Below, in pieces: positions 25,003 through 36,705 of a stretch of DNA of 64,000 bases. Both the position numbers and the translations under genes were made by a program. The stretch's first letter is position 1. Each line of letters begins with the position of its first letter. This DNA is from Azorinus chamasolen. Its lineage: Eukaryota > Mollusca > Bivalvia > Cardiida > Solecurtidae. The notes under the pieces are model-generated. The model was not told the DNA's origin. It was given only the letters and a program-made list of their open reading frames with translations, and made no database searches. The stretch lies in NCBI GenBank assembly GCA_963576725.1, contig OY755243.1, positions 80,277,945 to 80,341,944 on the forward strand, in the 5' to 3' direction.

Positions 25003-27451
25003 CAAACCAAATGTTAGCGTGTTTTCTTTCTCGAAACGCCGAAATGTTATTTGCTAAAATACTGGGTTTGACACCTCTGTTTATATGTAGAGTAAAAGAC
25101 CCTTATTTCGACACCTTAAGACACATATTCTTCGTAACGATAAGAGTTTGTTGTACTTCGACATGGCAACAAAGAAAGACGTACATTTACCACCGTTTTT
25201 GAATTACTATTGCTTATGAACGTGTATGAGTTTGCAGTGCAATACTAGGTTACTAACTTGATCTGCTTTGGGTTCTTTATTTCGACAGGGGGACTTATGA
25301 CGCGCTTATATGACTTATGACGTAAAGATGACGCGCAGTAATGCCAACACAGTTTTCTTTTAGTTTTATTGTCAGCACGAAGTAAATGCGTAAAAGCAGG
25401 TTTATATGAGGCCTAAAGGAATGCCCGTATAAATTTCCAGCTGAACTTTTCGAAATTGGGAGATTTCTTTATTTGTTGGACACACCTGATATGTCGAATA
25501 CTTTAGATCAACAGCATTTAAATTTTTAATTCTCGTTCTATTTAAAGAAGATCTAGATATTAATTAAGATATACCGTCCCGTTGGGGTCATTTATGTGTT
25601 GTAAAATGGATGTACAGTACCGTAGCAGATCCAGTAAAAGTGTTTTAGGATAGATCTAGATCATATAAATCTAAACTATCTTTAGAACTAGAATTCACCA
25701 TTATCTATTTTTTTTTAATTATATATCAATCGTTGGGGTTTAATTATGCCTAACTATAGATCTAATTAGTCAGAATAGTTTTTTTCTATTTTTGGAAAAA
25801 TAACAAATCAGAACTTTAGATAATTGGCACATTGTTTGGTGTTTGTCTCATTTGAAAGCTTTCCTGTTGCGTAATAATTAATCTCTTTGTTGATAAGGAA
25901 GTGTGTGATAGATGGCAGTTGTGATCACTGACCCTTGACCCCTGCTGATAACATAGGGGATTTACTGACCTGGCACATTTGATCGTTTCCTAGGTCTATT
26001 CTGCAAATTAGCAGTATTTAGACTGGTTTGGTAATGTAATAATAAAGTCTCAAAATGTCTAAACAATTTATTTTCATGCAATCTTATTTGTTACTTTGTA
26101 TTGTTAAAATCTTTGAACGCAGGAATCAAGAGTACTGACATTTAAAACACTGTAGACCCAGACGGTGTGCGGTAAAAATGACACAATAGCTAAAAAACAA
26201 CCCTCTGATCAGAGTCTTCACTGTTTATTAAGCAAAATAATCTAGCAAATTTAAGTCTTATAATTATAATGAATAAAATCTACAGTTAAACAATGATGGA
26301 CCATTCCAGCATTCACAAATTAACAGAATAGAACACCTTTGCTATTCAAATCAGATTGCTCAAAAAGAGACTGTTTGATCAGGGGGTCTGCTCTGATTAC
26401 TGACCACAGACTATTTAGGTTCCTTTTCCACACTTACTAACTGAAAATAATTACTCATTTGTCACAAACAATGTATAAATTCTATGGTATTTTTTTCAAA
26501 ACCACTTTAAAATTTGACTGTACATCGCTCTTTTTCAATCCACGATTATACGAGTATCGACCAATTAATCGTTTAAAAAAATATACCATGCATTAATTCA
26601 ACATATTTGCATTTCATCACAACTCACGTTGAATGAAAATAATATACGAGAAGTAAGCCTTAGTGTTTCCCGATTCCACGGTATTAGGAAAGCGATCCTC
26701 AGTGAAATGGCAATATAGCTAAAAATCGTCATTTTCACAGCTAAGTTTACACGTAATCTCTACACAATTTTCGATTAAATATGGACCATGCATTAGTTCA
26801 TAGTCTTCAGAAGCACTGGACTAAGTATAAGCAACCACATATTTCAATAAACTTACTTTTATTATCAAACCATATGAAAGCTAAACTAATTTTTCGACCA
26901 TTGCCGCCATTTTGTCAACAGTTCAGACGCACTGAAAATAACAGGTTCATTTCCGTCTCCGAAAAAACCATCAACTAAAATATTTTGCACCATAAACAAG
27001 GACCCATGAAAGAAATTAATACTTACCAAACACTTTCACACAAAAAGTCTATCGATTCGAGACTTCAATACAGGTGAAATCGTCTTAAATTTGCGAGCAA
27101 TTTCACGCTTTTCCTCAATGGCGTCCTTCGTCAACAATAAGATGCTGCGCTCTGATTGGTTGATTAATTTTGAACGACAGCATTTTTGACCAGATCGACT
27201 CGATGCCACTCCGTCTGTATTTACTTCGTGTTGTCAGATATACCACGAAGTAAATACTCTGTATACAAAATGACGTCATACAACATAACCCTCGCCACTC
27301 ATGAAAATATACCGTCTGGTGTTCACTCGATGAAATAAATTTCGATCTTCCACCGAAAATTACAAATATCCTCTATATATTCTTTACCTTACAATGACTT
27401 TCAATGATAAACAATGATTTTCTACAATTACTAAATACCTTTTAACGTTGT
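25003..27451. other. About 2.4 kb of unannotated, mostly unique sequence
   Basis: Apart from a faint E/A-type hairpin at 26150-26400, no repeat or gene is recognised. It includes the interior between the two inverted copies of the dispersed repeat. Two 'cacgaagtaaat' stretches (25378, 27241) recur. Confidence 0.45.
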
Positions 27452-28713
27452 CATCAAGTAGAGCTAGTATTTTGTGAGTTAGTTTCGTAATAATTTGAGT
27501 TGAAACATTTAGCGATAAGAATTAAGAATTTAGAATGAGGCATGTAGAATAAGGCGGTAAGCTTCTGAGATCAAGTAGAGCTAGTATTTGGTCGGTGCTA
27601 CTAAACAGAGTCTGGTAGAGTCCGGTAGAGTCTGGTAGAGTCCTGTAGAGTCTGGAGGCATTTTTAGTGCAATTTAAAGATTATAATGCTGTTATATAAC
27701 ATTATGTTGTATGTTTGAAGCTATAGTAGTTAATATCCATTAAAAAATGATCGTATATTAGCTTGAAAACACCCGGTAAATATTACCGGGTCACACGGTA
27801 ATGGCCGCCCTACGTCGGATAGAGTCGTATACTTAGGTTTCGATACTAACAATTTGAGTCCAATTATTCACAAATTGCTACACAATTTTATGTGAAATAT
27901 GGTTGCAGATACATCTCTACCTTGTTATTAATACATTAATTCGCTTAATTTTGCAAATGTTGGCCTAAAACTCCCGTTTTCATCTCCAGACACTACCAGT
28001 ACCCTCCGACTTTTCGCCAATCTGAAAAAGGCGAAACAACAATCTGTCATACAATACATGTATATCATGTCCATACTGCCTTTGAAATTATAATAAAATC
28101 ACTTATTAATGTATGTAAAATGTTTTCTGATAAAAAGGGGGAAATTTAATACCATATAGACTTCTAAAACTAGAACAGACTCTATCCGACGTAGGTCGGC
28201 CATTACCGTGTGACCCCGGTAATATTTACAGTGAGTTTTCAAGCTATTATATGCTCATTTATTAACGGATGTTAATTACTACTGCTGCAAACATACACAA
28301 TAGTGCTATATAACAGCATTATAATCTTTAAATTGCACTTAAACTTCTTAAAAGGCCCCCAGACTCTACCGGACTCTACCAGACTCTACCAGACTCTGTT
28401 TAGTATCACCCGTATTTGGTGGGTTGAGAACAAGTAGGGCTAGTATTGGGTGAGTTAGTTTCGTAATAATTTGAGTTGAGACATTTAGCGTTTAGCGATA
28501 AGAATTAAGAATATAGAATGAAGAATATAGAATGAGGCAGATCAAGTAGAGCTAGTATTTGGTGAGCTAGTTTCGTAATAATTTGATTTGAAACATTTAG
28601 CGTTTAGAGATAAGAATTAAGAATATAGAATGAAGAATATAGAATGATCGAGGCATGTAGAATAAGGCGGGTAGCTTCTGAGAACTATAATTTTGACCCA
28701 AATACCGCTCCAT
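27452..28713 (+). repeat. Dispersed repeat, direct copy, interrupted by the 820-bp transposon
   Basis: gttgtcatcaagtagagcta at the start and gacccaaataccgctccat at the end, as in copy 1. The 27593-28412 element lies inside. Confidence 0.75.
27593..28412. mobile_element. 820-bp DNA transposon with long TIRs and 8-bp TSD
   Basis: Ends CGGTGCTACTAAACAGAG and its near inverse. The inverted arms extend more than 200 bp, including cggtaatggccg and acccggtaaatattaccggg. A short repeat, tctggtagagtc, sits in both arms. It is flanked by tatttggt at 27585-27592 and 28413-28420. It is inserted inside the dispersed repeat that runs from 27452 to 28713. Superfamily undetermined; noncoding. Confidence 0.8.
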
Positions 28714-28859
28714 AATATATTACCCTGTGTATCCTAAGTAGTCGGACACTATCCATCTATTTACTAAACTGAATAATTCAGTTGTGCCACATTTTGAAAA
28801 CTTTAAATTAACCACAATGAAGAAAAGAGAATTAAAATAATGCATAGATACTTGAATAG

Positions 28860-29040
28860 CTCTGATCAGAGCTAGTAACAGAGCTAGTAACAGAGCTATT
28901 CAAGTATTTATGTATTTAAATTAACCATTTCCTTCATATAAACACCTTTTTACACATTTGCAGAGTATACCCAGATCAGATGACTCCTGTAGAAGCCGCC
29001 TGAACAGGGTATGCTCAGTTTGCTAATAGAATTTGACACA
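28860..29040. mobile_element. Group A MITE fragment with short duplications
   Basis: taaccatttccttcatataa, gcagagtatacccagatcag, tgactcctgtagaagccgcc. Upstream, 'cagagctagtaa' is repeated. Confidence 0.5.
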
Positions 29041-29269
29041 CCTGTTTCTTTACTTTCTAAAATGGCTACAGTGCTCTACCATCCGTATTTCATTATAACT
29101 ATTTTTGTCCATGAACATCCATTAGTCTTTTTTTTTTTTAAATTGGAATAAATATAAAACAGTGAAATGGTTAAATTTACATAGAAGCAAACAGTGAAGA
29201 CTCTAACGCTTCGGGGCAGTCTGGTCTTGGTCTACAATATTTGCCCATTACTTATATTAGGGTGAACCG

Positions 29270-29514
29270 TTAACCCTTCGCTTGCTGAATTTTAAAATAC
29301 ATGTCTCCTTCTTTACCCATGCCCTGTTGTATAATTACATATAAATATCTTCACTCTGTACACGTATTTCGCTGTGGAATCACTGCTGTGGAGTGCACTG
29401 GTTGCACAATCAATTTGTAAATAGTGCAGACCCTGATGAGACAGCTCCTGCAGCTCCTGGGTCTTCACTATTTACAGGTAGGTATATTGACGTAAATAGC
29501 ATGCGAATGTTTAA
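29270..29514. mobile_element. Group B TTAA-type MITE
   Basis: TTAACCCTTCGCTTGCTGAA at the left, gtttaa at the right (degraded TIR). Hairpin gtgcagaccctgatgagac with tip cagctcctgcagctcctggg, partly deleted. Confidence 0.7.
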
Positions 29515-29576
29515 TTCTTTCACCGCCGAAGTCGCCGGAGTGCGACTCACATGACTTGCTGTAATGGGCGAACATT

Positions 29577-29650
29577 TGCAAACAGTGTGGATCCAGATTA
29601 GACGCCGAGTAACTCCGCGTCTCGTCAGGATCCAAACTGCTTGACACACT
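29577..29650. repeat. Group E hairpin
   Basis: cagtgtggatccagattaga, cgccgagtaactccgcgtct and aggatccaaactgcttgaca. It lies between two oppositely oriented group B MITEs. Confidence 0.6.
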
Positions 29651-29694
29651 ATGTGCATTTTAGAGATGATTAGAAGTAAAGTCCACTTTGAAAC

Positions 29695-29945
29695 TTAACC
29701 CTTCGCTTGTTATTCACGTCAATATACCTACCTGTAAATAGTGAAGACCCAGATGAGACAGCTCCTGCAGGAGCTGTCTCATCAGGGTCTGCACTATTTA
29801 CAAGTTTATTGTGCAACCAGTGCACTCCACAGCAGTGATCGCACAGCGATACACTTGTACACAGTGAAGAGATATGTAATTATATAACAGGGCATGTGTA
29901 AAGAAGGAGCCATGTATTTTAAAATTCAACAGGCGAAGGGTTTAA
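29695..29945. mobile_element. Group B TTAA-type MITE, inverted
   Basis: TTAACCCTTCGCTTGTTATTC at the left and aggcgaagggttTAA at the right. A perfect hairpin at about 29733-29802 has tip acagctcctgcaggagctgt. Confidence 0.75.
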
Positions 29946-30163
29946 GCAGGCGATATTGTTTGCAGACAAAACTTATTTGCAGCCATTTCGAATTGGGGTT
30001 TGGGTAGAGATGGGCGGGGTGTGTGGTCTTGGGTTGGGATGGTCGGAGTTTGGAGTGATGTTGTATGATAAAGAACAAAACACTCGATCACAGATTTTCG
30101 AGCTGGTTGGTAGCTGGCGAAACTGGGAAAACTTGAACTGTAACCCACAGGCTAACGAATACC

Positions 30164-30192
30164 CCCCCCCCCCCCACACACACACATACACA
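30164..30192. repeat. Poly-C / (CA)n microsatellite
   Basis: A run of about 13 C followed by cacacacacacatacacac. Confidence 0.85.
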
Positions 30193-30524
30193 CCTGGCTG
30201 CTTGTAAGAACACCTATCATCAATCTGAACATATGTACATACAGAAACATGAAGAGATTTATAAAATCCAATTTATGTGATAAAAATGACAAGATGTTCA
30301 GCAATAAAGTAAAATGTAATATTCAATCCAAGATCAATCACAAACATAAATAAAGCAACTTTTAACAACTATTGTCAAGTCCGAAAAGGGAGATAAGTTG
30401 TTAGAATTCAAAGAAGTGTTATGGCTGCTGCCAGACAATGTCATCCAATAAGTTCAAGCAGCTTTGTTTATTTTTGTGAAGTGTCAACTCCAAAGTTCTA
30501 AACAAATAGGTACCTTTTCAGAAA

Positions 30525-30990
30525 AACCTTAAGTTCAAAGACCATAACTCTGGGAAAAATTATTCAACCAGACCGATATTCGAATTTAAGCTGCAACTCA
30601 TCTAGAATTAGATTTATGTCAGATATAAAGTTAATATCTCCAAGCACTTCCAAAGAAAGACCGGAAAATTGAAAATTTGATAAAAAAAATTAAGTTCAAG
30701 GGCCATAACTCTGGCAAAAATTATTCAACCAAACTGAGATTGGGAATTGAGCTGTAAATCTTCTAGATTTAGCTTTATGCCAAAAATAAAGTTAAAATCT
30801 CCAAACACTTCCAAAAAAGTCTGGAAAATTCAAAATTTGAAGAAAAAACTTGAAGTTCAAGGGCAATAACTCTGGAAATAATCATTCAACCGGACTGAGA
30901 TTTGAACATAAGCTGTAACTTATCTAGATTTAGCTTTGTACTAAATATAGAGTTGATATCTCCAGTCACTTCCATTAAAAGTCCAGAAAG
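30525..30990. repeat. Tandem repeat, three units of about 160 bp
   Basis: Units share caagggccataactctgg, aaaattattcaacc, gactgagattt, tctagatttagctttat and atctccaa.cacttcc. A family I associate with bivalve genomes. Confidence 0.8.
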
Positions 30991-31110
30991 CCGAAAAACA
31001 TTGGTATAATTAGCCCAACCGCAAACAGTGATCTGTCCTTACCCTCCACGCTTTTGGCGAATTCGTGAAACCTATGTAAACAGAATGGGTCTAGGTAAGA
31101 TGTTAAAGTC

Positions 31111-31192
31111 GAAGGTTTGGTGCAAAACTATTGTAACTCCTTCACAAAGTGAAGGAGTTACAATAGTTTTGCACCAAGCCCTCGAAGTGCAC
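31111..31192. repeat. Group F perfect palindrome
   Basis: ggtttggtgcaaaactattg, taactccttcacaaagtgaa and the inverse to caccaagccctcg. A second copy is at 44751-44834. Confidence 0.8.
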
Positions 31193-31262
31193 TCGACGGC
31201 TCATCTTAATCAACCCTGTTTGACGCTCTAGAGTTTAGAATTATTTTTTTTTTTTTTTAAAA

Positions 31263-31470
31263 TACAGTAACATCCCTCTAAACCGGAATTCTACTAGAGA
31301 CGAATTTAGATACGTATAGACAGGTGGCTGCTTAATGCAGGGTAAAGTCATGCAGAAAGCTCCTTGGAGAGCTTTCTGCATGACTTGCATCCTGCATTAA
31401 GCTGTCACCAATCTCCAAGACCGATATCTATACTAAATTTAACGTCCGGTTTAGAGAGGTTTTACTGAAC
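31263..31470. mobile_element. Group D TA-type MITE
   Basis: tacagtaacatccctctaaa ... tagagaggttttactga, tip agctccttggagagct. Confidence 0.72.
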
Positions 31471-31564
31471 GTGCATTGAATCAGACATTTAAACACTTTA
31501 CTTATTGGTTTCTGTTCATAAAAATACTTATCCTACACTCTTGTACTGCCTTACGCAAAGAGCA

Positions 31565-31790
31565 TTAACCCTTTTCTCCATGAAAATTCATGTAAGAAAT
31601 AATAACGTCATGAATATTAATTAGATTATTTTGCCCTAACAGCACATAAACACATGAAAGTTTGGCAGAAACTGCAGAATAATATGTATATTAAACAGAC
31701 AAGACCCTGATCAGATGGTTCCTATATCCGTTTGATCTGAGACTACTCTGCAAAGGCGTAGAAATGCGTATTTATGGAGAAATGGGTTAA
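31565..31790. mobile_element. Group A TTAA-type MITE (226 bp, both ends present)
   Basis: TTAACCCTTTTCTCCATG ... tatggagaaatgggTTAA. The central hairpin has lost some arm sequence (agatggttcctatatccgtt). Confidence 0.75.
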
Positions 31791-31875
31791 AGAAAACAGA
31801 TGATTATCTCTTCGTCCAGTGTCAGGATAATGTGACCTCGTCACCTCGGCGCATCTGCATGATGCAAAATATCTA

Positions 31876-32557
31876 ATACAGTAAAACCCATCAAAACCGG
31901 AATTCTAGAAGAGAAACATTTAAATACTTTTAGGTAAATGGTTGCTTGATGCAAGGTGGCAGAAAGCGTCACTTTAATTCTGTATTAAACTGTCACCTGT
32001 CTCCAAGAGTTACACCGATATAAATACGGTAGAGCCCCACTAATGCGACCACCTGAAAGAGGTACAATTATGGGTGCTAGATGCAGGTGGTAGCTTAATG
32101 CAGGACAAAAGTAATGCATAAAGCTCCTATATAGAGGAGCTTTCTGTATTACTTTTGTCCTGCATTAAGCTACCGCCTGCTTATAAAGACACCCATGTTT
32201 ATTCATTAAGTGGTCTCATTAGAGAGGCTCTATTGTACTAAATTGATGTTTACAGTGTCCGATTTAGAGAGGTTTACTGTAGTCTGGCTGTGATTTGAAA
32301 AAAATCTGATAACTGATGCTGACGAGTGACGATACAAGCCTTTTAATACTGAAAGTAAAATCCCGCTAATTCGACCACCTAAAAGAGGTATAATTATGGA
32401 TGCTAAATGCAGGTGGTAGCTTAATACAGGACACAAGTAATGCAGAAAGCTCCTATAGGAGCTTTCTGCATTACGTTTGCCTTGCATTAAGCAACCACCT
32501 GTTTATAAGGACAACCATGTTTATTTATTAAGTGGTCGCATTAGCGGGGTTCTATAT
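31876..32557. mobile_element. Three group D-type MITEs in series
   Basis: 31876-about 32024 (left half), 32025-32235 (tacggtagagccccactaat ... ggctctattgta, tip agctcctatatagaggagct), and about 32348-32557 (tgaaagtaaaatcccgctaa ... gcggggttctata, tip aagctcctataggagctt). Confidence 0.68.
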
Positions 32558-32576
32558 GTCTAATCAAACGTTTGGA

Positions 32577-32660
32577 TCTACTGAAATATTTACTGACCTT
32601 ACAGCTTAGATCCTAATGAGACGCCGAGTTACTCGGTGTCTCATTAACTAGGATCTACGA
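32577..32660. repeat. Group E hairpin
   Basis: cttagatcctaatgagacgc, cgagttactcggtgtctcat and aactaggatcta. Confidence 0.6.
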
Positions 32661-32873
32661 TATTTTATCCCAGTCAGTTAGCGCTGTCATTTCTGTAACG
32701 TTGAGGGAATGAAAGTTTACTTGATTTGGCAGTGCAGATTGCATAATTATATACTGGACGATTAAGAGTGTGAATAACATATACTAGGTAATGAATAAAA
32801 ATAAGCATATTTTTTTGTATTATTGTCATCACTTGTACTGCCTTGCTTAGGCCTACAAGCAAGCTTAAAAATT

Positions 32874-32972
32874 ATAGCGACGTGGTAGAATACATGACTG
32901 CGAACCTGGCGACCCGGGTTCGATCCCGGGTCTGAGCGGGTATGGTTCTTTGTAAGAACACCCGGTTTCATT
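32874..32972 (+). mobile_element. Short tRNA-like SINE, dispersed copy
   Basis: tagcgacgtggtagaatac, gacccgggttcgatcccggg, then tctgagcgggtatggttctt and aagaacacccgg. Independent of the triplication, so it shows the family is dispersed. Confidence 0.55.
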
Positions 32973-33150
32973 TAAATTGACGTTTTGTAACATGTAGCCG
33001 AAATTATACAGGTTTGGGGCATTTTGAGACATAAAAATTCGTATATTCTATCAGCTTGTCTCAAAATGCCCTAAACTGTTTTTTCGGCTCCAAATGTTAC
33101 AAAACATCAATTTAGGGACATTTTAACTTCTTTTAGACATATGTCATGAG
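32968..33150. mobile_element. Diverged copy of the 34.5-kb foldback element
   Basis: Contains aaattgacgttttgtaac and its inverse, and ends agacatatgtcatgagcc, as the 34518 copy does. It directly abuts the left end of the 5.1-kb element. The 5' outer arm is missing. Confidence 0.6.
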
Positions 33151-33159
33151 CCGGTGTAA

Positions 33160-33540
33160 TGAGGAAAAGTGACCCCCGTAGTAGATCGACCGGGGGTCGA
33201 TTTATAATATAGTACTATGACCGCGCCTAATAGTACTTTAACCGGGGGAGTCGTAGTACTATGATCCCCCTTACATATAAAAATCCGACCCCTCATATAA
33301 CAAACTGACCCCCGTAGTAGATCAACCGAGGTCGATTTATTATATAGTACTGTGACCCCCGATTATAGTACTATGACCGGGGGAGTCGTAGTACTATGGC
33401 CCCCTTACATATAAAAATCTGACCCCCTAATATAACAAACTGACCCCATAGTAGATCGACCGGGGGTCGAGTTATTATATAGTACCATGAACCCCCTTTA
33501 CGTATAAGAAACTGACCTCACATACAACGAAACAAACTGA
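33160..33540. repeat. Subterminal tandem repeats with tagtactatgacccc motif
   Basis: Irregular repeats of a unit containing 'gaccgggggtcga', 'ttatatagtactatgacc' and 'cccttacatataaa', about 110-130 bp apart. Related units with 'gggagtcactatatttta' recur at 34200-34510 and 34860-34930. Confidence 0.6.
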
Positions 33541-34199
33541 CCCTAAAATGTGTGCATAAAAGTGAAGTGAGTTCCTACTTAGTTAGCATTATTAATGTCC
33601 CCACCAAACGTATATGGGGCTTTGACAGGAAACCCAAGAGAGCTGAAGTCGGTGGTGATGGGCCTCACAGGCGCCTTCTACCCCAAACCGTAGCACCACG
33701 CAATACATATCACATTCAGCTCGGGGAGCGCAAACAAACAACAACAACATTTGGAACCAAACTTCTTTAATGGGATAAGTGTTGAAACAACAGAAACTTT
33801 TGTATTTTTGAGTGTGGTTTGTAGATGAGATCCTTTAAGTGTAATGTTAAAAAATGTCGATGGGAGTGATATATAGTTCAAAGTTAATTTTAGACACAAT
33901 GCCCAAATCCAGATTTTTTTTCCGAGAAAGGGGTGGGGATGTTCACCAAATCCCAGCCCAGTAGGCACGAGAAGTTGTGTCAATGTTCATTCAACGTTGA
34001 TCAAATCAACGTCGCATACGTTGAAACAACGTCTATAGTGTCCACGGGAGGGGTCTGGTTATGTAAAACGATGAGCAAAATATGCATTATGTCCATTATT
34101 TTTTAAAAATAAAGAAAAAAAACAAAAAAAAACATGTAGAGAAAGTCGATGGGGTCCGGACCACAAACCCCGTCCCCTCCCCGCTGGACCCGCGCTTAG
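33541..34199. other. Sequence inside the left arm, no gene supported
   Basis: Contains gttgatcaaatcaacgtc and related inverted bits at 33985-34030 and A-rich runs at 34100-34130. The frames at 33552-33770 (+) and 33678-33983 (-) overlap on opposite strands and match nothing I know. Confidence 0.45.
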
Positions 34200-34515
34200 A
34201 GACTTTATAATACGAGAAAATGTGACCACTACGATACACAGAGTGGGTCAAGCTATCATAGGATGGGTTTATTATATTATGGCAAGGGAGTCACTATATT
34301 TTACAGTAAAATGGCCTGGGGTCATAGAACTATATATGTTTTATCGACTCCGTAGTGGGTGTATTTTTGCAAGGGAGTCACTATATATTTAATAGTAAAA
34401 TTACATGGGATCATAGTAATATATAATATTATATCGACTTCCCATCGCGGATGGATTTTAATTGGTAGGGGAGTCACTATATTTTATAGTAAAATGACCG
34501 GGGTCATAGCAAAGG
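34200..34515. repeat. Subterminal repeats, second block
   Basis: Three units of roughly 100 bp containing 'gggagtcactatat', 'tagtaaaatgaccggggtca' and 'atcgactccgtagtgg'. They belong to the expanded left arm of the 5.1-kb element. Confidence 0.55.
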
Positions 34516-34517
34516 CC

Positions 34518-34771
34518 TTAGGCTCATGAAATATGTCTAAAATAAATTAAAATGTCCCTAAATTGACGTTTTGTAACATTTGGGGCCGAAAAAATAAAGC
34601 TTGGTGCGTTTTGAGACAAAGCTGAAATTTCGTATATTCTGTATAAGAGAATATATACGAAATTTCAGCTTTGTCTAAAAACGCACCAAGCTTTATTTTT
34701 CGGCCCCAAGTGTTACAAAACGTCAATTTAGGGACATTTTAACTTATTTTAGACATATTTCATGAGCCTAA
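34518..34771. mobile_element. Long foldback element, about 250 bp
   Basis: An almost perfect palindrome with arms of about 120 bp. It starts ttaggctcatgaaatatgtc and ends in the complement, with a short loop near 34640. A diverged relative is at 32968-33150. Inserted within the left arm of the 5.1-kb element. Confidence 0.7.
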
Positions 34772-35129
34772 TGCCTGTGGGTCATATTAGGCCCCCTACT
34801 ATAAAATATATAGACCTCTCAGTCGACCCACTAGACCTACGATAAAAATACTACAATTGGGTCATTATATTATGGCAAGGGAGTCACTTTATAGTAAAAT
34901 GACCGAGGGTCATAGTACTAAATGTATAATATAATAAATCGGGATCTGGTCATCTCGTTACCTTGCCATTTCGTAACCGGCCAAATCTGGTCACTTCGTA
35001 ACCGATTTCTTGGTCGTTTCGTAACCGGTCGAGTCATCTCGTAACCACTGTTTTTCAAAGTAATTAATATATGTTTTAATAATATTTTCAAGGTCAATAC
35101 TAAAAAGATGCTGTACGTAATGTTAGGAA

Positions 35130-36545
35130 AAACAACAAAGACTATTTTTACACGATTAAACTTTGTTTTTTTCCAGATCGTGTTGGCCAAAATTGGACGA
35201 TCAGTACATATAGCCTCTGATCACTTCATTGAATTTTACAGTCCATTAGATGTACGAATCTAATTTTACAGTCCATTAGAAGTACGAATCGACTGGAATA
35301 TATAATATTTCATAACTCAGAGAATAATAAGCTTACTTTCATTGACTTTTCAACTTTATCGCAGTCTGTGAAAACCGATCAAGCTAGACAATAGTGTGCG
35401 ACATGTACAGTCTAATGTAAGAATATGCTTCTGAGTTATTAAATACTATATTCCAAATGACGATGCCTGAAGGGAACAATCCATACTGTAGTCATAGCCA
35501 GGAATTACATCAAGAAAATAGATCATGGCATTATGAGACATTATACATGTATAAAAGTATATTTTAAGCCTTTACGGCGAATAGCCTTTGAATAGGGAAT
35601 TGAATTGTGAATGAATAATATGCCATGGACAAAGTTGTAATATTAACCATTTCCTTCATAATTACGCCTTTATACACATTTGCAGAATAGATCCAGATCA
35701 GACTGATCCTATATAATTCTTCATATAATTCTGCAGCTTAAAGCTTAAATTACGTTAATTAGGTTTTCAAAAGACACGTGGTCGTGTTTATCAAACGTAG
35801 ACACGGCACAAGTCCAATTAATGTATTAGATAGCACGCGCCGAGGTGTGAAACATTGTCCCATGAATAATCACATCAGCGTAGAAAGGCGTAAGTATGGA
35901 GAAACGGTTTAAAATAACTGATATAAAGGCTATAAAATGACAAAAACACAAATAGTTGTTAATTGTTTTTTATTGTTTTATAACAAATAAATTCTAACGA
36001 AGCACATTTTAAATAAAATGAATAAATATAACAGCACACAGCACCCTATATATCCTATTTGAGCTATTTCATTTGGGTCTACACTGTTATCCTACATCTT
36101 GAGGTGGATCCTAATTCATTGAATATAGTTAGCAAAAAGAGCATTTATCATTTAAATTGTCTAGTTCTGAAACCACTCAAACGAGTAGAGCATTTGCTCA
36201 CTTATAACATTGGTTTCAAAATGTGACTTTTAAAAATTTTGAAAGTTGGAATTGAGGGTTACACACATCAACAAAACGTAAATAATATGAATAAATGTTA
36301 ATAGCACACAGCACAGTAATAACCAATAGCCAGCCAGTCATTTGATAACAGTGTAAACCAAAATGAGATATATTTGAAATCTTTCATCTGGGTCTACACT
36401 GTTATCTTACATCTTTAGTTAAATCCTAATTCATAGAATATAGTTAGCGGAAAAAGTGACATTGATTGAACCGGTTAAACACCACAACGAAACACAAATA
36501 ATATAAATAAATTTAACAGCATACAACACAGTAATCACATACATC
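35130..36545. other. Interior of the 5.1-kb element, repeat-bearing
   Basis: Three loosely repeated units (about 35970, 36280, 36490) with aataatatgaataaat and acagcacacagcacagtaat, plus a group A remnant at 35640-35720. No transposase domain seen. Confidence 0.5.
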
Positions 36546-36705
36546 AATTAACCCTTTCCCTCATATAAACGTGTTTTCACGCATCTGCAAACAGAGTAGA
36601 CCCAGATCATACAGCTCATATAGGAGCCGTCTGACCAGGGTCTACTCTGTTTTTTTATGGAATTTGATAGATCTGTTTCTATACTTTCTGACAGGGCTTT
36701 AATGG
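36546..36705. mobile_element. Group A MITE (one clear end) in the PHD-finger transcript
   Basis: attaaccctttccctcatat, gcaaacagagtagacccaga, tip cagctcatataggagccg. The PHD-finger reading frame runs into it. Confidence 0.6.

Noticed and set aside
29410..29658. 82-aa minus-strand frame
   Set aside because: Runs across a group B and a group E MITE.
33678..33983. 101-aa minus-strand frame
   Set aside because: Overlaps a plus-strand frame, has no recognisable motif and lies in transposon-arm sequence.
34918..35190. 90-aa minus-strand frame with MTRPVTKRPRNRLRS
   Set aside because: It is the inner TIR; the same peptide is read at 38152-38358 from the inverted arm.
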